Assembly: GCF_001424545.1 (NCBI RefSeq)
Contig: NZ_LMQL01000012.1
Coordinates: forward strand, 439,186 to 503,185
Reading direction: 5' to 3'
Origin: Ramlibacter sp. Leaf400
GTDB lineage: Bacteria > Pseudomonadota > Gammaproteobacteria > Burkholderiales > Burkholderiaceae_C
DNA: 64,000 nucleotides
This document shows, one piece after another, positions 16,880-25,378 of this stretch. The translations under genes were made by a program, and so were the position numbers. The stretch's first letter is position 1. Every line of letters starts with the position of its first letter. The notes under the pieces are model-generated. The model searched no databases. It was not told the origin of the DNA and was given only the letters and a program-made list of their open reading frames with translations.

Positions 16880-19329
16880 GCACCCGCGGCGGGTCCGGTC
16901 GGCGCTGGATGGTCGCGCGCGGCTGGAAGCCGTTCGCCTTCCAGCGCGAGGTGTGGCAGGCCATCGCCGAGGGCCGCAGCGGGATGCTGCACGCCACCAC
17001 CGGCGCGGGCAAGACCTACGCCGTGTGGCTGGGCATGCTCGATGCGCTGCTGGAGCGCCATCCACCGGGCCGGTCGGCCGAGCCGCTGCGCGTGCTGTGG
17101 CTGACGCCGATGCGCGCGCTGGCGGCCGACACCTCGCGCGCGCTCCTGCTGCCGTTGCAGGACCTGGCGCCGAACTGGACCCTGGGCCAGCGCACCGGCG
17201 ACACCCCGGCCGGCGAGCGGGCGAAGCAGGACCGGCGCTTCCCCACCGTGCTGGTGACCACGCCCGAGTCGCTCAGCCTGATGCTCACCCGCGAGAACAG
17301 CCGCGAGGAGCTGGGCTCGGTCGGCTTCGTGGTGGTCGACGAATGGCACGAGCTGATCGGCAGCAAGCGCGGCGTGCAGGCGCAGCTGGCGCTCGCGCGG
17401 CTGCGCCGCTTCAACCCCGCGCTGGTGACCTGGGGCCTGAGCGCCACCCTGGGCAACCTGGAAGAGGCGATGGCCGTGCTGTGCGGCGAGCAGGCGGTCC
17501 CCGCGCCGGCGCTCGTGCGCGGCAAGATCGACAAGAAGCTGGTGATCGACACGCTGATCCCGCCCGAGCCCGGCAAGTACTCCTGGGCCGGCCACCTGGG
17601 CAAGCGCATGCAGGAGCCGGTGGTGGAGGAGATCTCGCAGGCGCCGGGCACCACGCTGGTGTTCACCAACGTGCGCTCGCAGGCCGAGATCTGGTACCAG
17701 CTGCTGCTGGAGGCCCGGCCCGAGTGGGCCGGGCAGATCGCGCTGCACCACGGATCGCTGGACCGCGCGACGCGCGAGTGGGTGGAGCTGGGGCTGAAGG
17801 ACGGCAACCTGCGCGCGGTCGTCGCCACGTCCTCGCTCGACCTGGGCGTGGACTTCCTGCCGGTGGAGCGCGTGCTGCAGATCGGCTCGGCCAAGGGCGT
17901 GGCCCGCATCATGCAGCGCGCCGGACGCAGCGGCCACGCGCCGGGGCGCGCCAGCCGGCTCACGCTGGTGCCCACCAACACGATGGAAATCATCGAGGCC
18001 GCCGCCGCGCGCTGCGCCGCCTACGAAGGGCGCATCGAGAAGCGCGCGTCGCCCGAGCAGCCGCTGGACGTGCTGGTGCAGCACCTGGTGACGATCGCGC
18101 TGGGCGGCGGATTCAAGGCCGACGAGCTGTTCGAAGAGGTGTGCAGCGCGTGGGCCTACCGCACGCTGACGCGCGAGGCTTTCGACTGGGCGCTGGCCTT
18201 CTGCGAACGCGGCGGCGAAAGCCTGTCGGCCTACCCGGACTACCACCGCATCCGGCCAGACGAGGACGGTGTGTACCGCGTGCCCGACCGCGGCATCGCC
18301 CGGCGCCACCGCATGTCGGTGGGCACCATCGTCAGCGACGCGGCCATGCAGGTGAAGTACATGACCGGCGGGACGCTGGGCACCATCGAGGAAGGCTTCA
18401 TCGCGCGGCTGCGCAAGGGCGACCACTTCTACTTCGCGGGCAAGCTGCTGGAGTTCGTGCGGGTGCGGGAGATGGCGGCCTACGTGCGCCGCGCCACCCG
18501 CAGCAAGGGCACGGTGCCCACGTGGAGCGGCAGCAAGATGGCGCTGTCCACCGAACTGGGCGATGCGGTGCTGGAGATGATGCAGGCGGCCGCGTCGGGG
18601 CGCTACGCGCATCCCGAGCTGGAGGCGGCGCGCCCCATGCTGGAGACCCAGGCGAGGCTGTCGCGAATCCCGACGCCGGACACGATCCTGGTGGAGAGCT
18701 TCCGCTCGCGCGAAGGCCAGCACCTCTACATCCACCCCTTCGCCGGCCGCCACGTGCACCTGGGGCTGGCCAGCCTGCTGGCCTGGCGGCTCGCGCGCGA
18801 CCGGCCCAACACCTTCAGCATCTCGGTCAACGACTACGGCTTCGAGCTGGTGAGCGCCGAACCGTTCGACCTGGCGCCGGTGATCGACAAGACGCTCTTT
18901 TCCACCGGCGAGCTGCTGCACGACGTGCTGGCGTCGCTCAATTCGTCGGAGCTGGCGCAGCGGCGCTTCCGCGAGATCGCGCGCGTGGCCGGGCTGGTGT
19001 TCTCGGGCTATCCGGGGCAGCCCAAGAGCATGCGGCAGCTGCAGGCCTCCAGCGGGCTCTTCTTCGAGGTCTTCCGCAAGTACGACCGCGGCAACCTGCT
19101 CTTGTCGCAGGCCGAGCAGGAGGTCCTCAGCCAGGAGCTGGAGATCTCGCGCCTGCGCGCGACGCTGGAGCGCATCCGCGAACGCGAGCTGGCGCTGGTC
19201 GAACTGCGCCATCCCAGCCCCATGAGCCTGCCGCTGATGGTCGAGCGCTTCCGCGAAAAGCTCACCACCGAGCAGCTGTCCACACGGCTGGACCGCATCC
19301 TGCGGGACATGGAGCGCGACACCCGCTGA
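16876..19329 (+). CDS. Ligase-associated DEXH-box helicase (Lhr-like)
   Basis: An 817-residue superfamily 2 helicase of the ligase-associated type (TIGR04121-like). Walker A is HATTGAGKT, the DEXH box is VVDEWHEL, and motifs TWGLSATLGN, STSSLDLGVDF (as ATSSLDLGVDF) and MQRAGRSGH follow. A long C-terminal region holds the DEAD-associated and Lhr winged-helix parts. It belongs with the exonuclease and ligase at 2734-5486 but lies 11.4 kb away. The PdeM phosphoesterase that normally follows the helicase is absent; the next gene is a BON lipoprotein. Confidence 0.92.
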   Translation: MSTRGGSGRRWMVARGWKPFAFQREVWQAIAEGRSGMLHATTGAGKTYAVWLGMLDALLERHPPGRSAEPLRVLWLTPMRALAADTSRALLLPLQDLAPNWTLGQRTGDTPAGERAKQDRRFPTVLVTTPESLSLMLTRENSREELGSVGFVVVDEWHELIGSKRGVQAQLALARLRRFNPALVTWGLSATLGNLEEAMAVLCGEQAVPAPALVRGKIDKKLVIDTLIPPEPGKYSWAGHLGKRMQEPVVEEISQAPGTTLVFTNVRSQAEIWYQLLLEARPEWAGQIALHHGSLDRATREWVELGLKDGNLRAVVATSSLDLGVDFLPVERVLQIGSAKGVARIMQRAGRSGHAPGRASRLTLVPTNTMEIIEAAAARCAAYEGRIEKRASPEQPLDVLVQHLVTIALGGGFKADELFEEVCSAWAYRTLTREAFDWALAFCERGGESLSAYPDYHRIRPDEDGVYRVPDRGIARRHRMSVGTIVSDAAMQVKYMTGGTLGTIEEGFIARLRKGDHFYFAGKLLEFVRVREMAAYVRRATRSKGTVPTWSGSKMALSTELGDAVLEMMQAAASGRYAHPELEAARPMLETQARLSRIPTPDTILVESFRSREGQHLYIHPFAGRHVHLGLASLLAWRLARDRPNTFSISVNDYGFELVSAEPFDLAPVIDKTLFSTGELLHDVLASLNSSELAQRRFREIARVAGLVFSGYPGQPKSMRQLQASSGLFFEVFRKYDRGNLLLSQAEQEVLSQELEISRLRATLERIRERELALVELRHPSPMSLPLMVERFREKLTTEQLSTRLDRILRDMERDTR

Positions 19330-19396
19330 GGTTTGCGCGAGTCCTCCTACAGGCGCTTGCGCGGATGCGGGGTGGCGCGCGGGCGGGGGGCGCACC

Positions 19397-19402
19397 TAGA
19401 GT
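19397..19402 (+). promoter_or_regulatory. Candidate -10 element for the BON lipoprotein gene
   Basis: TAGAGT lies 6 bases before the ATG at 19409, and no ribosome-binding site is present. This suggests a leaderless message. The motif CTGTAGGAG (minus strand, 19352-19344) is upstream. Confidence 0.3.
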
Positions 19403-19408
19403 GGGTGC

Positions 19409-19864
19409 ATGGACTTACGACCGATTGGCCTGGCGATGTGGATCGCCTCCGTCGTGGCGGTGGCGGCTTGCGCTCCTGGCGACGATGACCCCGACAGCAA
19501 CACGGCGCCAGCGGCCTCGACACGGCCCCAGGCCAGCCCGCAGGCGGGACGCACGCCGGTGGGCACGGCGCCCCTGCAGCGCACGCAGGACCGGGCGCAG
19601 GCCGGCGATCCCGCGGCCGTGCTGGGCGCGGCGCCCGGCACGATGCGCAACGACGACTCGCAGATCACGGCCAAGGTGAGGGCCGAACTGGCGGCCGCGA
19701 CCGACCTGGGCGGCGCGCGCATCGACGTGGACACGCGCGACGGCGTGGTCACGCTCAGCGGCCCCGTGCGCACGGCGGCCGTGAAGGCCCGCGCCAGCGA
19801 GATCGCCCGCCAGGTGCGCGACGTGCGCGACGTGAACGACCAGCTCACGCTGGTCATGAGCTGA
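19409..19864 (+). CDS. BON-domain lipoprotein
   Basis: A 151-residue envelope lipoprotein. The signal peptide ends in lipobox VAAC, with the acylated Cys near residue 21. A Pro/Ala/Thr-rich linker follows, and then one BON domain (about 80-150) with the pattern DSQITAKVRAEL, DTRDGVVTLSGPV and VRDVNDQL. BON domains bind phospholipid and are typical of osmotic stress proteins such as OsmY. A second, shorter BON protein is encoded at 21091. The stop is 1 base from the convergent metallopeptidase stop. Confidence 0.85.
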   Translation: MDLRPIGLAMWIASVVAVAACAPGDDDPDSNTAPAASTRPQASPQAGRTPVGTAPLQRTQDRAQAGDPAAVLGAAPGTMRNDDSQITAKVRAELAAATDLGGARIDVDTRDGVVTLSGPVRTAAVKARASEIARQVRDVRDVNDQLTLVMS

Positions 19865-19865
19865 T

Positions 19866-21023
19866 TCAGCCCGGCTGCGACACCCGCTCCGCCGGCTCGG
19901 TGTCCTGCATCGCGGACCCGGTGGTGGGCTGCTGTCCCTGCGGCTGGCGGTTGCGGCGCGGGCTGTGGATCACCTCGTGCACGAAGCGCAGCTTCTCCAG
20001 CGATCCGGTGGTCAGCGCGAACGGGTACGCGTCTTCCTGGCCCAGGCTGCGGTTCATGCTGTTGACCAGCAGCGTCACCGGCACCCATTGCTCCACCAGC
20101 CGGTCGAAGTCCGACTCGGTGGAGTCGAACGGGTCGTCCACTTCGTCGCCCTCGCTGCCCGGCACTTCGACCCGGGTGTTGTACGAGGCGGCGGTCTCCA
20201 GCAGGTCGACCATGTGCAGGTAGTGGGCCCAGGTTTCGGCCCAGTCCTCCCAGGGATGCGAGGTGGCGTAGGCGCTGACGAACCGGTCCTGCCAGCCCTG
20301 GGGCTGGCCGCCGCTGGCGTAGTGCTTCTGCAGCGCCTGCGCGTAGTCGACCGATTCGTCGCCGAACAGGCGGCGGAACTCCTCCACCCGGCCCTCCTCG
20401 TCGATCAGCCGGTCCCAGTAGTAGTGGCCGGACTCGTGGCGCAGGTGGCCCAGGAGGGTGCGGTAGGGCTCGTGCAGTTCCACCCGGCGCTTCACGCGCT
20501 CGGCGTCGTCGGCCTCGGCGACGTTGAGCGTGATCACGCCCTGCGCATGGCCGGTCATCACCATGTGGCCGGGCGTATCGGCCAGGAACTCGAACACCGG
20601 ACCGTCGCGCTCGCCGTCGGGCGGCGACGCGTCCACCAGGCCCAGTTGCGCCAGCGTGTAGAACAGCCGGCGCTTGGCCGCTTCGATGCGCCACCAGCGG
20701 TCCAGGTTCTGTGGCACCGAAAGGTCCGGCAGCACGCGCGTCAGCCGGCAGGAGACGCAGTACGGATTGGGGTCGTCCTGCGCCACCGCGAAGTTGCAGG
20801 CCGCGTGCTCGGCGTGGTTGCGGCACAGGCGGTAGGCGTGGTGGGCCGGCTGCTGGCGATCGGGCCGCTTGCGTTGCCACAGCGTGCTGTCGCTGGCGGC
20901 GGGTTCGATGGCGCACAGCGCCAGGCGGTGGGGCAGGAACGCCAGTTCGCTGCCGCACTGGAGGCACTGCACGTTCTCGAAGAAAAGGGGATGGCCGCAG
21001 TTGTCGCAGCGGAAGGTCTTCAT
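19866..21023 (-). CDS. Zinc-ribbon protein with putative metallopeptidase domain
   Basis: A 385-residue cytoplasmic protein. An N-terminal zinc ribbon (Cys6, Cys9, Cys20, Cys23) is followed by a domain with HESGH at 196-200, a gluzincin-like HExxH variant. A further conserved EDWAETWAHYLH would supply the third ligand. This matches the putative zinc-binding metallopeptidase family once called DUF2248. The C-terminal tail is Gln/Pro-rich. No substrate is known to me. It sits inside a block of envelope-stress genes. Confidence 0.8.
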   Translation of the reverse strand: MKTFRCDNCGHPLFFENVQCLQCGSELAFLPHRLALCAIEPAASDSTLWQRKRPDRQQPAHHAYRLCRNHAEHAACNFAVAQDDPNPYCVSCRLTRVLPDLSVPQNLDRWWRIEAAKRRLFYTLAQLGLVDASPPDGERDGPVFEFLADTPGHMVMTGHAQGVITLNVAEADDAERVKRRVELHEPYRTLLGHLRHESGHYYWDRLIDEEGRVEEFRRLFGDESVDYAQALQKHYASGGQPQGWQDRFVSAYATSHPWEDWAETWAHYLHMVDLLETAASYNTRVEVPGSEGDEVDDPFDSTESDFDRLVEQWVPVTLLVNSMNRSLGQEDAYPFALTTGSLEKLRFVHEVIHSPRRNRQPQGQQPTTGSAMQDTEPAERVSQPG

Positions 21024-21090
21024 GGCTCGCTTTCGGCAGGGGGGCGGCGCCGCCGGCGGCGAGCAGCCGGCGGCGCCGCGTTTGCGGGGG

Positions 21091-21411
21091 TCAGGGACGG
21101 ACGATGATGTCGTTGCGCACCGAGCGCACGCCCTTTGTGTTGCGCGCGAGGTACTCGGCCTGCGCCTTCTCGGCGTTGGACTTGGCGAAGCCGGACAGCT
21201 GCACGGTGCCGTTCAGGGTCTCGACCTTGATCGCGCCCGCGTCCACGGTCTTGTCCTCGACGAACTTGGCCTTCACCGCGGTGGTGGTGGCGGTGTCGTC
21301 GACATAGGCGCCCGCGCTTTCCTGGCCCCGCACCACCGCGCAGCCTGTCGTGGCCAGCGCCGCGGCCGCCAGCGCCGTGGCGGCCAGCAGGGTCCTTGCA
21401 TTCATCTTCAT
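21091..21411 (-). CDS. BON-domain lipoprotein, small
   Basis: A 106-residue lipoprotein with signal peptide and lipobox-like ATTGC, then a single BON domain (DTATTTAVKAKFVED through VRSVRNDIIVRP). ATG at 21411 (MKMNARTLL) is the start; the reading frame extends upstream without signal-peptide character. It probably binds membranes in the periplasm under osmotic or envelope stress. It lies between the metallopeptidase gene and the YqjD/YqjE-like genes on the same strand. Confidence 0.85.
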   Translation of the reverse strand: MKMNARTLLAATALAAAALATTGCAVVRGQESAGAYVDDTATTTAVKAKFVEDKTVDAGAIKVETLNGTVQLSGFAKSNAEKAQAEYLARNTKGVRSVRNDIIVRP

Positions 21412-21487
21412 GTGATCTCCGATCTTCTCCGGTGCGTTCTCGCGTCCCGCTCGCCGGCCGGACCGCACCACGCCCGGCAGGCCCGCT

Positions 21488-21952
21488 TCAATCGTGCACC
21501 GGTTCGTCGTCGCGCGGGTTCTGCGACGCCGACATGGCCTGCATGATCAGCTGCGCCACGTGCGGGGATCGGGCCACCGCCACCAGTACACCGGTCACCG
21601 AGATCAGCTTCCAGGGTCGCATGAAGAACAGGCCCGCTCCGGCGAGTGCCGCGAGCCCCAGGTACTGCACCGGCTTGCGCGCAGCGTAGGCGCTGAGGGC
21701 GGGCCGGGCGATGTCCAAGGCCATGTGCGCCGGGTGGTACTTCCACCAGTCCTGCACCACGTCGCGCAGGGTGTCGAGCCAGCCGCCCGCGCCGGGCGGG
21801 TTGGCGCGCCGGTGGCTTTTCCACGTGCCCTCGTCGGCGTGCTCGGGGCCGGTTTCGTCCGGCGAGCGTCCGTGGCGGCGCTGTTCCTTTCGGTGGAGGT
21901 GCTCGAGGATGGCGAGCCGGCTGCTTTGCAGACGATCCGAGCCGGCGCTCAC
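21488..21952 (-). CDS. Hypothetical membrane protein, third gene of a YqjD-YqjE-like set
   Basis: A 154-residue protein with a charged, Arg/His-rich N-terminal half. One or two hydrophobic segments follow, around VQYLGLAALAGAGLFFM and LISVTGVLVAVA. Its GTG start overlaps the stop of the holin-like gene (GTGA). The position is that of yqjK in the E. coli yqjDEK cluster, but it is longer and the resemblance is mainly positional. I assign no function beyond membrane association. Confidence 0.65.
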   Translation of the reverse strand: MSAGSDRLQSSRLAILEHLHRKEQRRHGRSPDETGPEHADEGTWKSHRRANPPGAGGWLDTLRDVVQDWWKYHPAHMALDIARPALSAYAARKPVQYLGLAALAGAGLFFMRPWKLISVTGVLVAVARSPHVAQLIMQAMSASQNPRDDEPVHD

Positions 21953-22329
21953 GGCCGGCCTCCGAGCGTGCGCAGCACCTGCGCATCGGCATCCAGCTGC
22001 GCCTTCAGTTCGGCGAAGGCCTTGGCGGGCATGGGGCGGCGCGCCTTGGCGAAGGCCGCCGCCGCCAGCGCCAGCGGGATCGCCGGCACCACGACCAGCG
22101 CCCAGTGGAATTCCCCGTGCATGGCCCCGAGCATCACCGCGACGCCGGCGAACACCAGGAACAGCAGCGCCCCGACCCCGCACACGGCCCAGGCGGCGGC
22201 ACGCTTGGCCACTTCGGTGCCGGCGGACGTCGCTTCCTCCTGGACCAGCGCCGCGTAGCCCGCGACGTGGTCCATGACCAGTTCGGGCCGGCTGACCAGT
22301 ACCGAGAAGATCGGGTGCACGAGGCTCAT
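21949..22329 (-). CDS. YqjE-like (DUF1469, phage-holin-family) membrane protein
   Basis: A 126-residue protein with two adjacent transmembrane helices (AAWAVCGVGALLFLVFAGVAV and WALVVVPAIPLALAAAAFA), separated by a short loop and flanked by amphipathic helices. That is the DUF1469 layout. Databases often call it phage holin, but the neighbours (DUF883-like and BON genes) show it to be the chromosomal YqjE stress type. The start lies 8 bases downstream of the YqjD-like stop. Confidence 0.8.
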   Translation of the reverse strand: MSLVHPIFSVLVSRPELVMDHVAGYAALVQEEATSAGTEVAKRAAAWAVCGVGALLFLVFAGVAVMLGAMHGEFHWALVVVPAIPLALAAAAFAKARRPMPAKAFAELKAQLDADAQVLRTLGGRP

Positions 22330-22337
22330 CGCGCCGC

Positions 22338-22640
22338 TCAGTAGTAGTAGCGGCTGTTGCGGCGGCTGCGGGCCACCATCACGATGGCCGCCACGGCGGC
22401 ACCGACGGCGGCCGCGATGATGGCCGACTTGACCGGTTGCTCGGTGACGTAGCGGCCGGTCACGCTGGCGTAGCGGCCCAGGCGCTCCTGGGCGATGTGG
22501 GCCGACTCGCCGACGGCGCTGGCGCTGCGGGTGGCGAGGTCCTGCACGCCATAGCGCAGGTCGCGCATGCGCTCCATCGCGTCATCGGCCAGGGATTGGG
22601 CGGCGGCTCCGGCGCGAGCCGATCTGGTGGGGTTGGCCAT
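22338..22640 (-). CDS. DUF883 (ElaB/YqjD-like) membrane-anchored protein
   Basis: A 100-residue protein with a long amphipathic N-terminal helix, one C-terminal transmembrane helix (SAIIAAAVGAAVAAIVMVA) and a basic, Tyr-rich tail (RRNSRYYY). That is the ElaB/YqjD architecture, and members bind ribosomes at the membrane in stationary phase. An AGAGGA site precedes the ATG. It is the first gene of a three-gene set that reads leftward, probably induced by stress. Confidence 0.8.
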   Translation of the reverse strand: MANPTRSARAGAAAQSLADDAMERMRDLRYGVQDLATRSASAVGESAHIAQERLGRYASVTGRYVTEQPVKSAIIAAAVGAAVAAIVMVARSRRNSRYYY

Positions 22641-22778
22641 GTCTGTTCCTCTCGTTCGTGGTTGTGTGCCAGCCGCGCTCGCGTGCGCGGCCCCGTCGCA
22701 AGCGCTGCGTGGGATGCGCTTCGAAGCCTGAGGGTACGCGGCGAGGTCAGCCGTAAATGATCAGCCGCAGGCGTGACC

Positions 22779-22825
22779 GGCTGTCGGCTGGCGAGGAGCG
22801 GCGCTGTAGGAGCCGGCCGACAGCC
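22779..22825 (-). terminator. Strong hairpin downstream of the histidine kinase gene
   Basis: Fourteen bases at 22779-22792 pair with 22812-22825 with one mismatch around a 19-base loop, 13 bases past the kinase stop. No U-tract follows, so if it terminates it is of the weak or Rho-assisted kind. The loop contains part of CTGTAGGAG (22804-22812), a motif seen elsewhere in this block. Confidence 0.45.
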
Positions 22826-22838
22826 CGTCCGGCCCTTT

Positions 22839-24209
22839 TCAGGCTTGCAGCACGCGCGTGGGCAGCACTGCGAACACCCGCGTTCCGCCGCCCGGACGGG
22901 TGTCGACGATGAGGCGGCCGCCCGCGGCCTCGACCCGGTGGCGCATGCCGGCCAGCCCGTGCGTGGAAGGGCGGATGCTGGCCGGGTCGAACCCCTTGCC
23001 GTCGTCGCGCACCTCCACTTCGACATGGTTCGCATACGCACGCACCGTCACCTCGGCGTGCCGGGCCTTCGCGTACTTGGCCATGTTGGTGAGCGACTCC
23101 TGCACCAGCCGGTAGACCGTGAGCTGGTGGGCGTCGTCCAGTTCCACCGGCTCCAGGCTGGTGACCACCTCCACGCCCGATCGCTCGGAGAACTCGCGCG
23201 CCAGGATCTCCAGCGAGGCCTGCAGGCCCAGGTTGGCCAGGGAGGAGGGGCGCAGGTCCTCGATGATGCGGCGCTTGAGCGCGATGCCGCTGTTCAATGT
23301 CTCGGTCAGGTGCTGCAGGCGTTGCGACACCTCGGAGGGCTCGGGGCCCAGGCGCGACTTCAGTCGGGCGACGTCCAGCTTGGCGGCGGTGAGCAGCGCG
23401 CCCAGTTCGTCGTGCAGCTCGCGCGCGAGGTGCCCGCGCTCCTCCTCGCGCACCTCCTGCAGGTGCGTCGCGAGTTCGGCCAGGCTGGCGGTGCGGTCGC
23501 GCACCTGGCGCTCGAGCAGGTCGCGCTCCTGCTGCAGCGCCAGCTGCTGCTGTTCGCCCACCGCGCGCAGGGCGGTGGTCTGACGCAGGTACGCCCAGAA
23601 AGCCAGCAGCGCGGCGAGCGTGACGAAGGCGATGCCCAGCCTCGAATAGAGCAGCGAGCTGCGCACCTGGTCCTCGCTGGCGTCGATGCGCCGGCCGGTC
23701 ATCTCCAGCAGGCGGGCGGATTGCGCCCGGATCGACTCCATCTGCTGCTGGCCGACGTCGGACAGCACCACGAACTTCCAGGCATCCTCGTTGCCCTGCC
23801 TGCGCATGCGCACCGACAGCTCCATCTCGGCCAGCTTGCGCTGCACGTCCCGGCTGAGCTGCTGCAGGATGGCGGATTCCTGCGCGGCATGCGCGTATGC
23901 TGCACGCAGGGCTTCGAGGCTCTGGCCGATGCCGGCCACGGCGCTGTCGTACGGAGCCAGGTACCGGGGGTCGCCCGTGAGCAGGAAACCACGCGAGCCG
24001 GTTTCGGCGTCCAGCACCTGCTGCAGCAGGCGGTTCAGGGCCGTGCGCGTCCCGGATTCGCGCTCCATGCTGTCGAGTTCGGCGCGTGCGCGGTTGTGGC
24101 CGGTTTCGTTGATGCCGATCAGCACGCAGGCGGCCAGCAGAGCCAGCAACAGGCTGATCGCCGTCCTCGGTAGTGCTTTCGAGTGGATGAAGTTCACCGG
24201 CAAGCGCAC
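22839..24209 (-). CDS. CHASE3-domain sensor histidine kinase, NarX/UhpB class
   Basis: A 456-residue inner-membrane kinase. One N-terminal helix is followed by a CHASE3-type helical sensor (about 45-195, with DAETGSRGFLLTGDPRYL), a second helix near 210, a coiled coil, and a HisKA_3 domain with His266 in ARELHDELG. The HATPase domain has RDDGKGFD and HGLAGMRHRV. The start is GTG at 24209. It is divergent from a NarL-type regulator, its likely partner. CHASE3 ligands are generally unknown. Confidence 0.9.
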   Translation of the reverse strand: MRLPVNFIHSKALPRTAISLLLALLAACVLIGINETGHNRARAELDSMERESGTRTALNRLLQQVLDAETGSRGFLLTGDPRYLAPYDSAVAGIGQSLEALRAAYAHAAQESAILQQLSRDVQRKLAEMELSVRMRRQGNEDAWKFVVLSDVGQQQMESIRAQSARLLEMTGRRIDASEDQVRSSLLYSRLGIAFVTLAALLAFWAYLRQTTALRAVGEQQQLALQQERDLLERQVRDRTASLAELATHLQEVREEERGHLARELHDELGALLTAAKLDVARLKSRLGPEPSEVSQRLQHLTETLNSGIALKRRIIEDLRPSSLANLGLQASLEILAREFSERSGVEVVTSLEPVELDDAHQLTVYRLVQESLTNMAKYAKARHAEVTVRAYANHVEVEVRDDGKGFDPASIRPSTHGLAGMRHRVEAAGGRLIVDTRPGGGTRVFAVLPTRVLQA

Positions 24210-24313
24210 CCAATGACAATAAAATCCAGAATAATCATGACTGAAGGGTAGGCCATTCCAGCCGCTGGTGGGCCGCCCGAGACGCCCGTGGAGGGCACTG
24301 AAAGAGAACAGAC

Positions 24314-24946
24314 ATGATCAAAGTCGGCATTGTGGATGACCACGCCATCGTCCGGTCGGGACTGAAGCAGTTCTTCTCGGAGCAGGTCGACCTGCGCGTG
24401 GTGGGAGAGGCGGCCAGCGGCCGCGAAGCCATCGACCTGGTCCGCACCACCGAGCTCGACGTGCTGGTGATGGACCTGTCGATGCCCGGCCAGAGCGGCA
24501 TCGACGCTCTCGGCATGATCCGGGCCAAGGCCCCGGACGTCGGCATCCTGATCCTGTCGGGGTACCCCGAAGAACACTACGCGATGAACCTCATCCGGCA
24601 GGGCGCGAGCGGCTACCTGAACAAGGAATGCGAGCCGATGGAGATCGTCAACGCGATCCGCACCATCGCGCTGGGCCGCCGCTACATCTCGCCGGCCGTG
24701 GCCGAACTGCTGGCCCAGCAGCTCAACCGCAAGGAAGGCGGCGCGCCGCACGAGCAGCTGTCCGAGCGCGAGTTCCAGGTGTTCCTCAAGCTGGCCAAGG
24801 GCGAGACCGCCGGCGACATCGCCAAGGCGCTGTCGCTCAGCGTGAAGACGGTGAGCACTTACCGCACGCGGCTGATGGAGAAGATGAGCCTGGCCTCCAA
24901 CAGCGACCTGACCTACTACGCGCTGAAGAACAAGCTGATCGACTGA
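24314..24946 (+). CDS. NarL/FixJ-type response regulator
   Basis: A 210-residue regulator. The receiver has Asp8 and Asp9, phospho-acceptor Asp54 in VMDLSMPG, and the conserved Lys in GYLNKE. A LuxR-type helix-turn-helix (LSEREFQVFLKLAKGETAGDIAKAL through KTVSTYRTRLMEKM) ends the protein. It is divergent from the CHASE3 kinase across 104 bases, which must hold both promoters. A rho-independent terminator follows the gene. Confidence 0.93.
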   Translation: MIKVGIVDDHAIVRSGLKQFFSEQVDLRVVGEAASGREAIDLVRTTELDVLVMDLSMPGQSGIDALGMIRAKAPDVGILILSGYPEEHYAMNLIRQGASGYLNKECEPMEIVNAIRTIALGRRYISPAVAELLAQQLNRKEGGAPHEQLSEREFQVFLKLAKGETAGDIAKALSLSVKTVSTYRTRLMEKMSLASNSDLTYYALKNKLID

Positions 24947-24960
24947 TCGGCTGCGAACCA

Positions 24961-24985
24961 CGGCCGGCACCCGCCGGCCGTTTTT
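24961..24985 (+). terminator. Rho-independent terminator
   Basis: The perfect 8-base stem CGGCCGGC/GCCGGCCG with a 4-base loop is followed at once by TTTTT. It lies 14 bases after the NarL-type regulator stop. It also sits at the 3' end of the convergent receiver gene, but the T-run is on the plus strand only. Confidence 0.85.
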
Positions 24986-24991
24986 CTTCGT

Positions 24992-25378
24992 TCAGGCGCG
25001 CGAGCGCGCGTCGGCCTGCTGCACGCAGTAGTCGATCAGCGCATCGATCTCGTTGGACTTGTCGAACACCGCGTCGGCGCCCAGCTGCGAGCAGCGCTTG
25101 CGCATGTCGGTGGTGGCGTAGTTCGACAGCACCACCACCCGCTGCCCCGGCGATCGCCCGCGGCACGCTTCCAGCACCCCCAGCCCGCTGCCCTGCTTGA
25201 GGAAGAGGTCGATCACGGCCAGGTCCCACTGGTCGTCCGCCTTGCGCAGCCAGGCGCGGGCGTCGGTCTCGTTGTCCGCCCACCCCAGCGCGCGGATGCA
25301 CGCCAGCTCCTCCAGCGTCCCGATCAGGTTCTCGCGGATGGTCGCGTTGTCCTCGACGAAGAAGGTTCGCAGTTCCAA
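24992..25378 (-). CDS. Single-domain response regulator (CheY-like)
   Basis: A stand-alone receiver of about 128 residues: FFVEDN supplies the acidic pair, Asp57 in LAVIDLFL the phospho-acceptor, VVVLSNYAT the Ser/Thr switch and VFDKSNE the Lys. There is no output domain. The TTG at 25378 just before the first strand is the best start I can see. The frame is open far upstream, but that part has no receiver character. It is convergent with the NarL-type regulator and may be phosphorylated by the nearby CHASE3 kinase or act as a phosphate sink. Confidence 0.75.
   Translation of the reverse strand: MELRTFFVEDNATIRENLIGTLEELACIRALGWADNETDARAWLRKADDQWDLAVIDLFLKQGSGLGVLEACRGRSPGQRVVVLSNYATTDMRKRCSQLGADAVFDKSNEIDALIDYCVQQADARSRA

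Noticed and set aside
21949..22329. Holin-like gene as a sign of a prophage
   Set aside because: Its neighbours are DUF883-like and BON stress genes, matching the chromosomal yqjDE arrangement; no phage genes are present.
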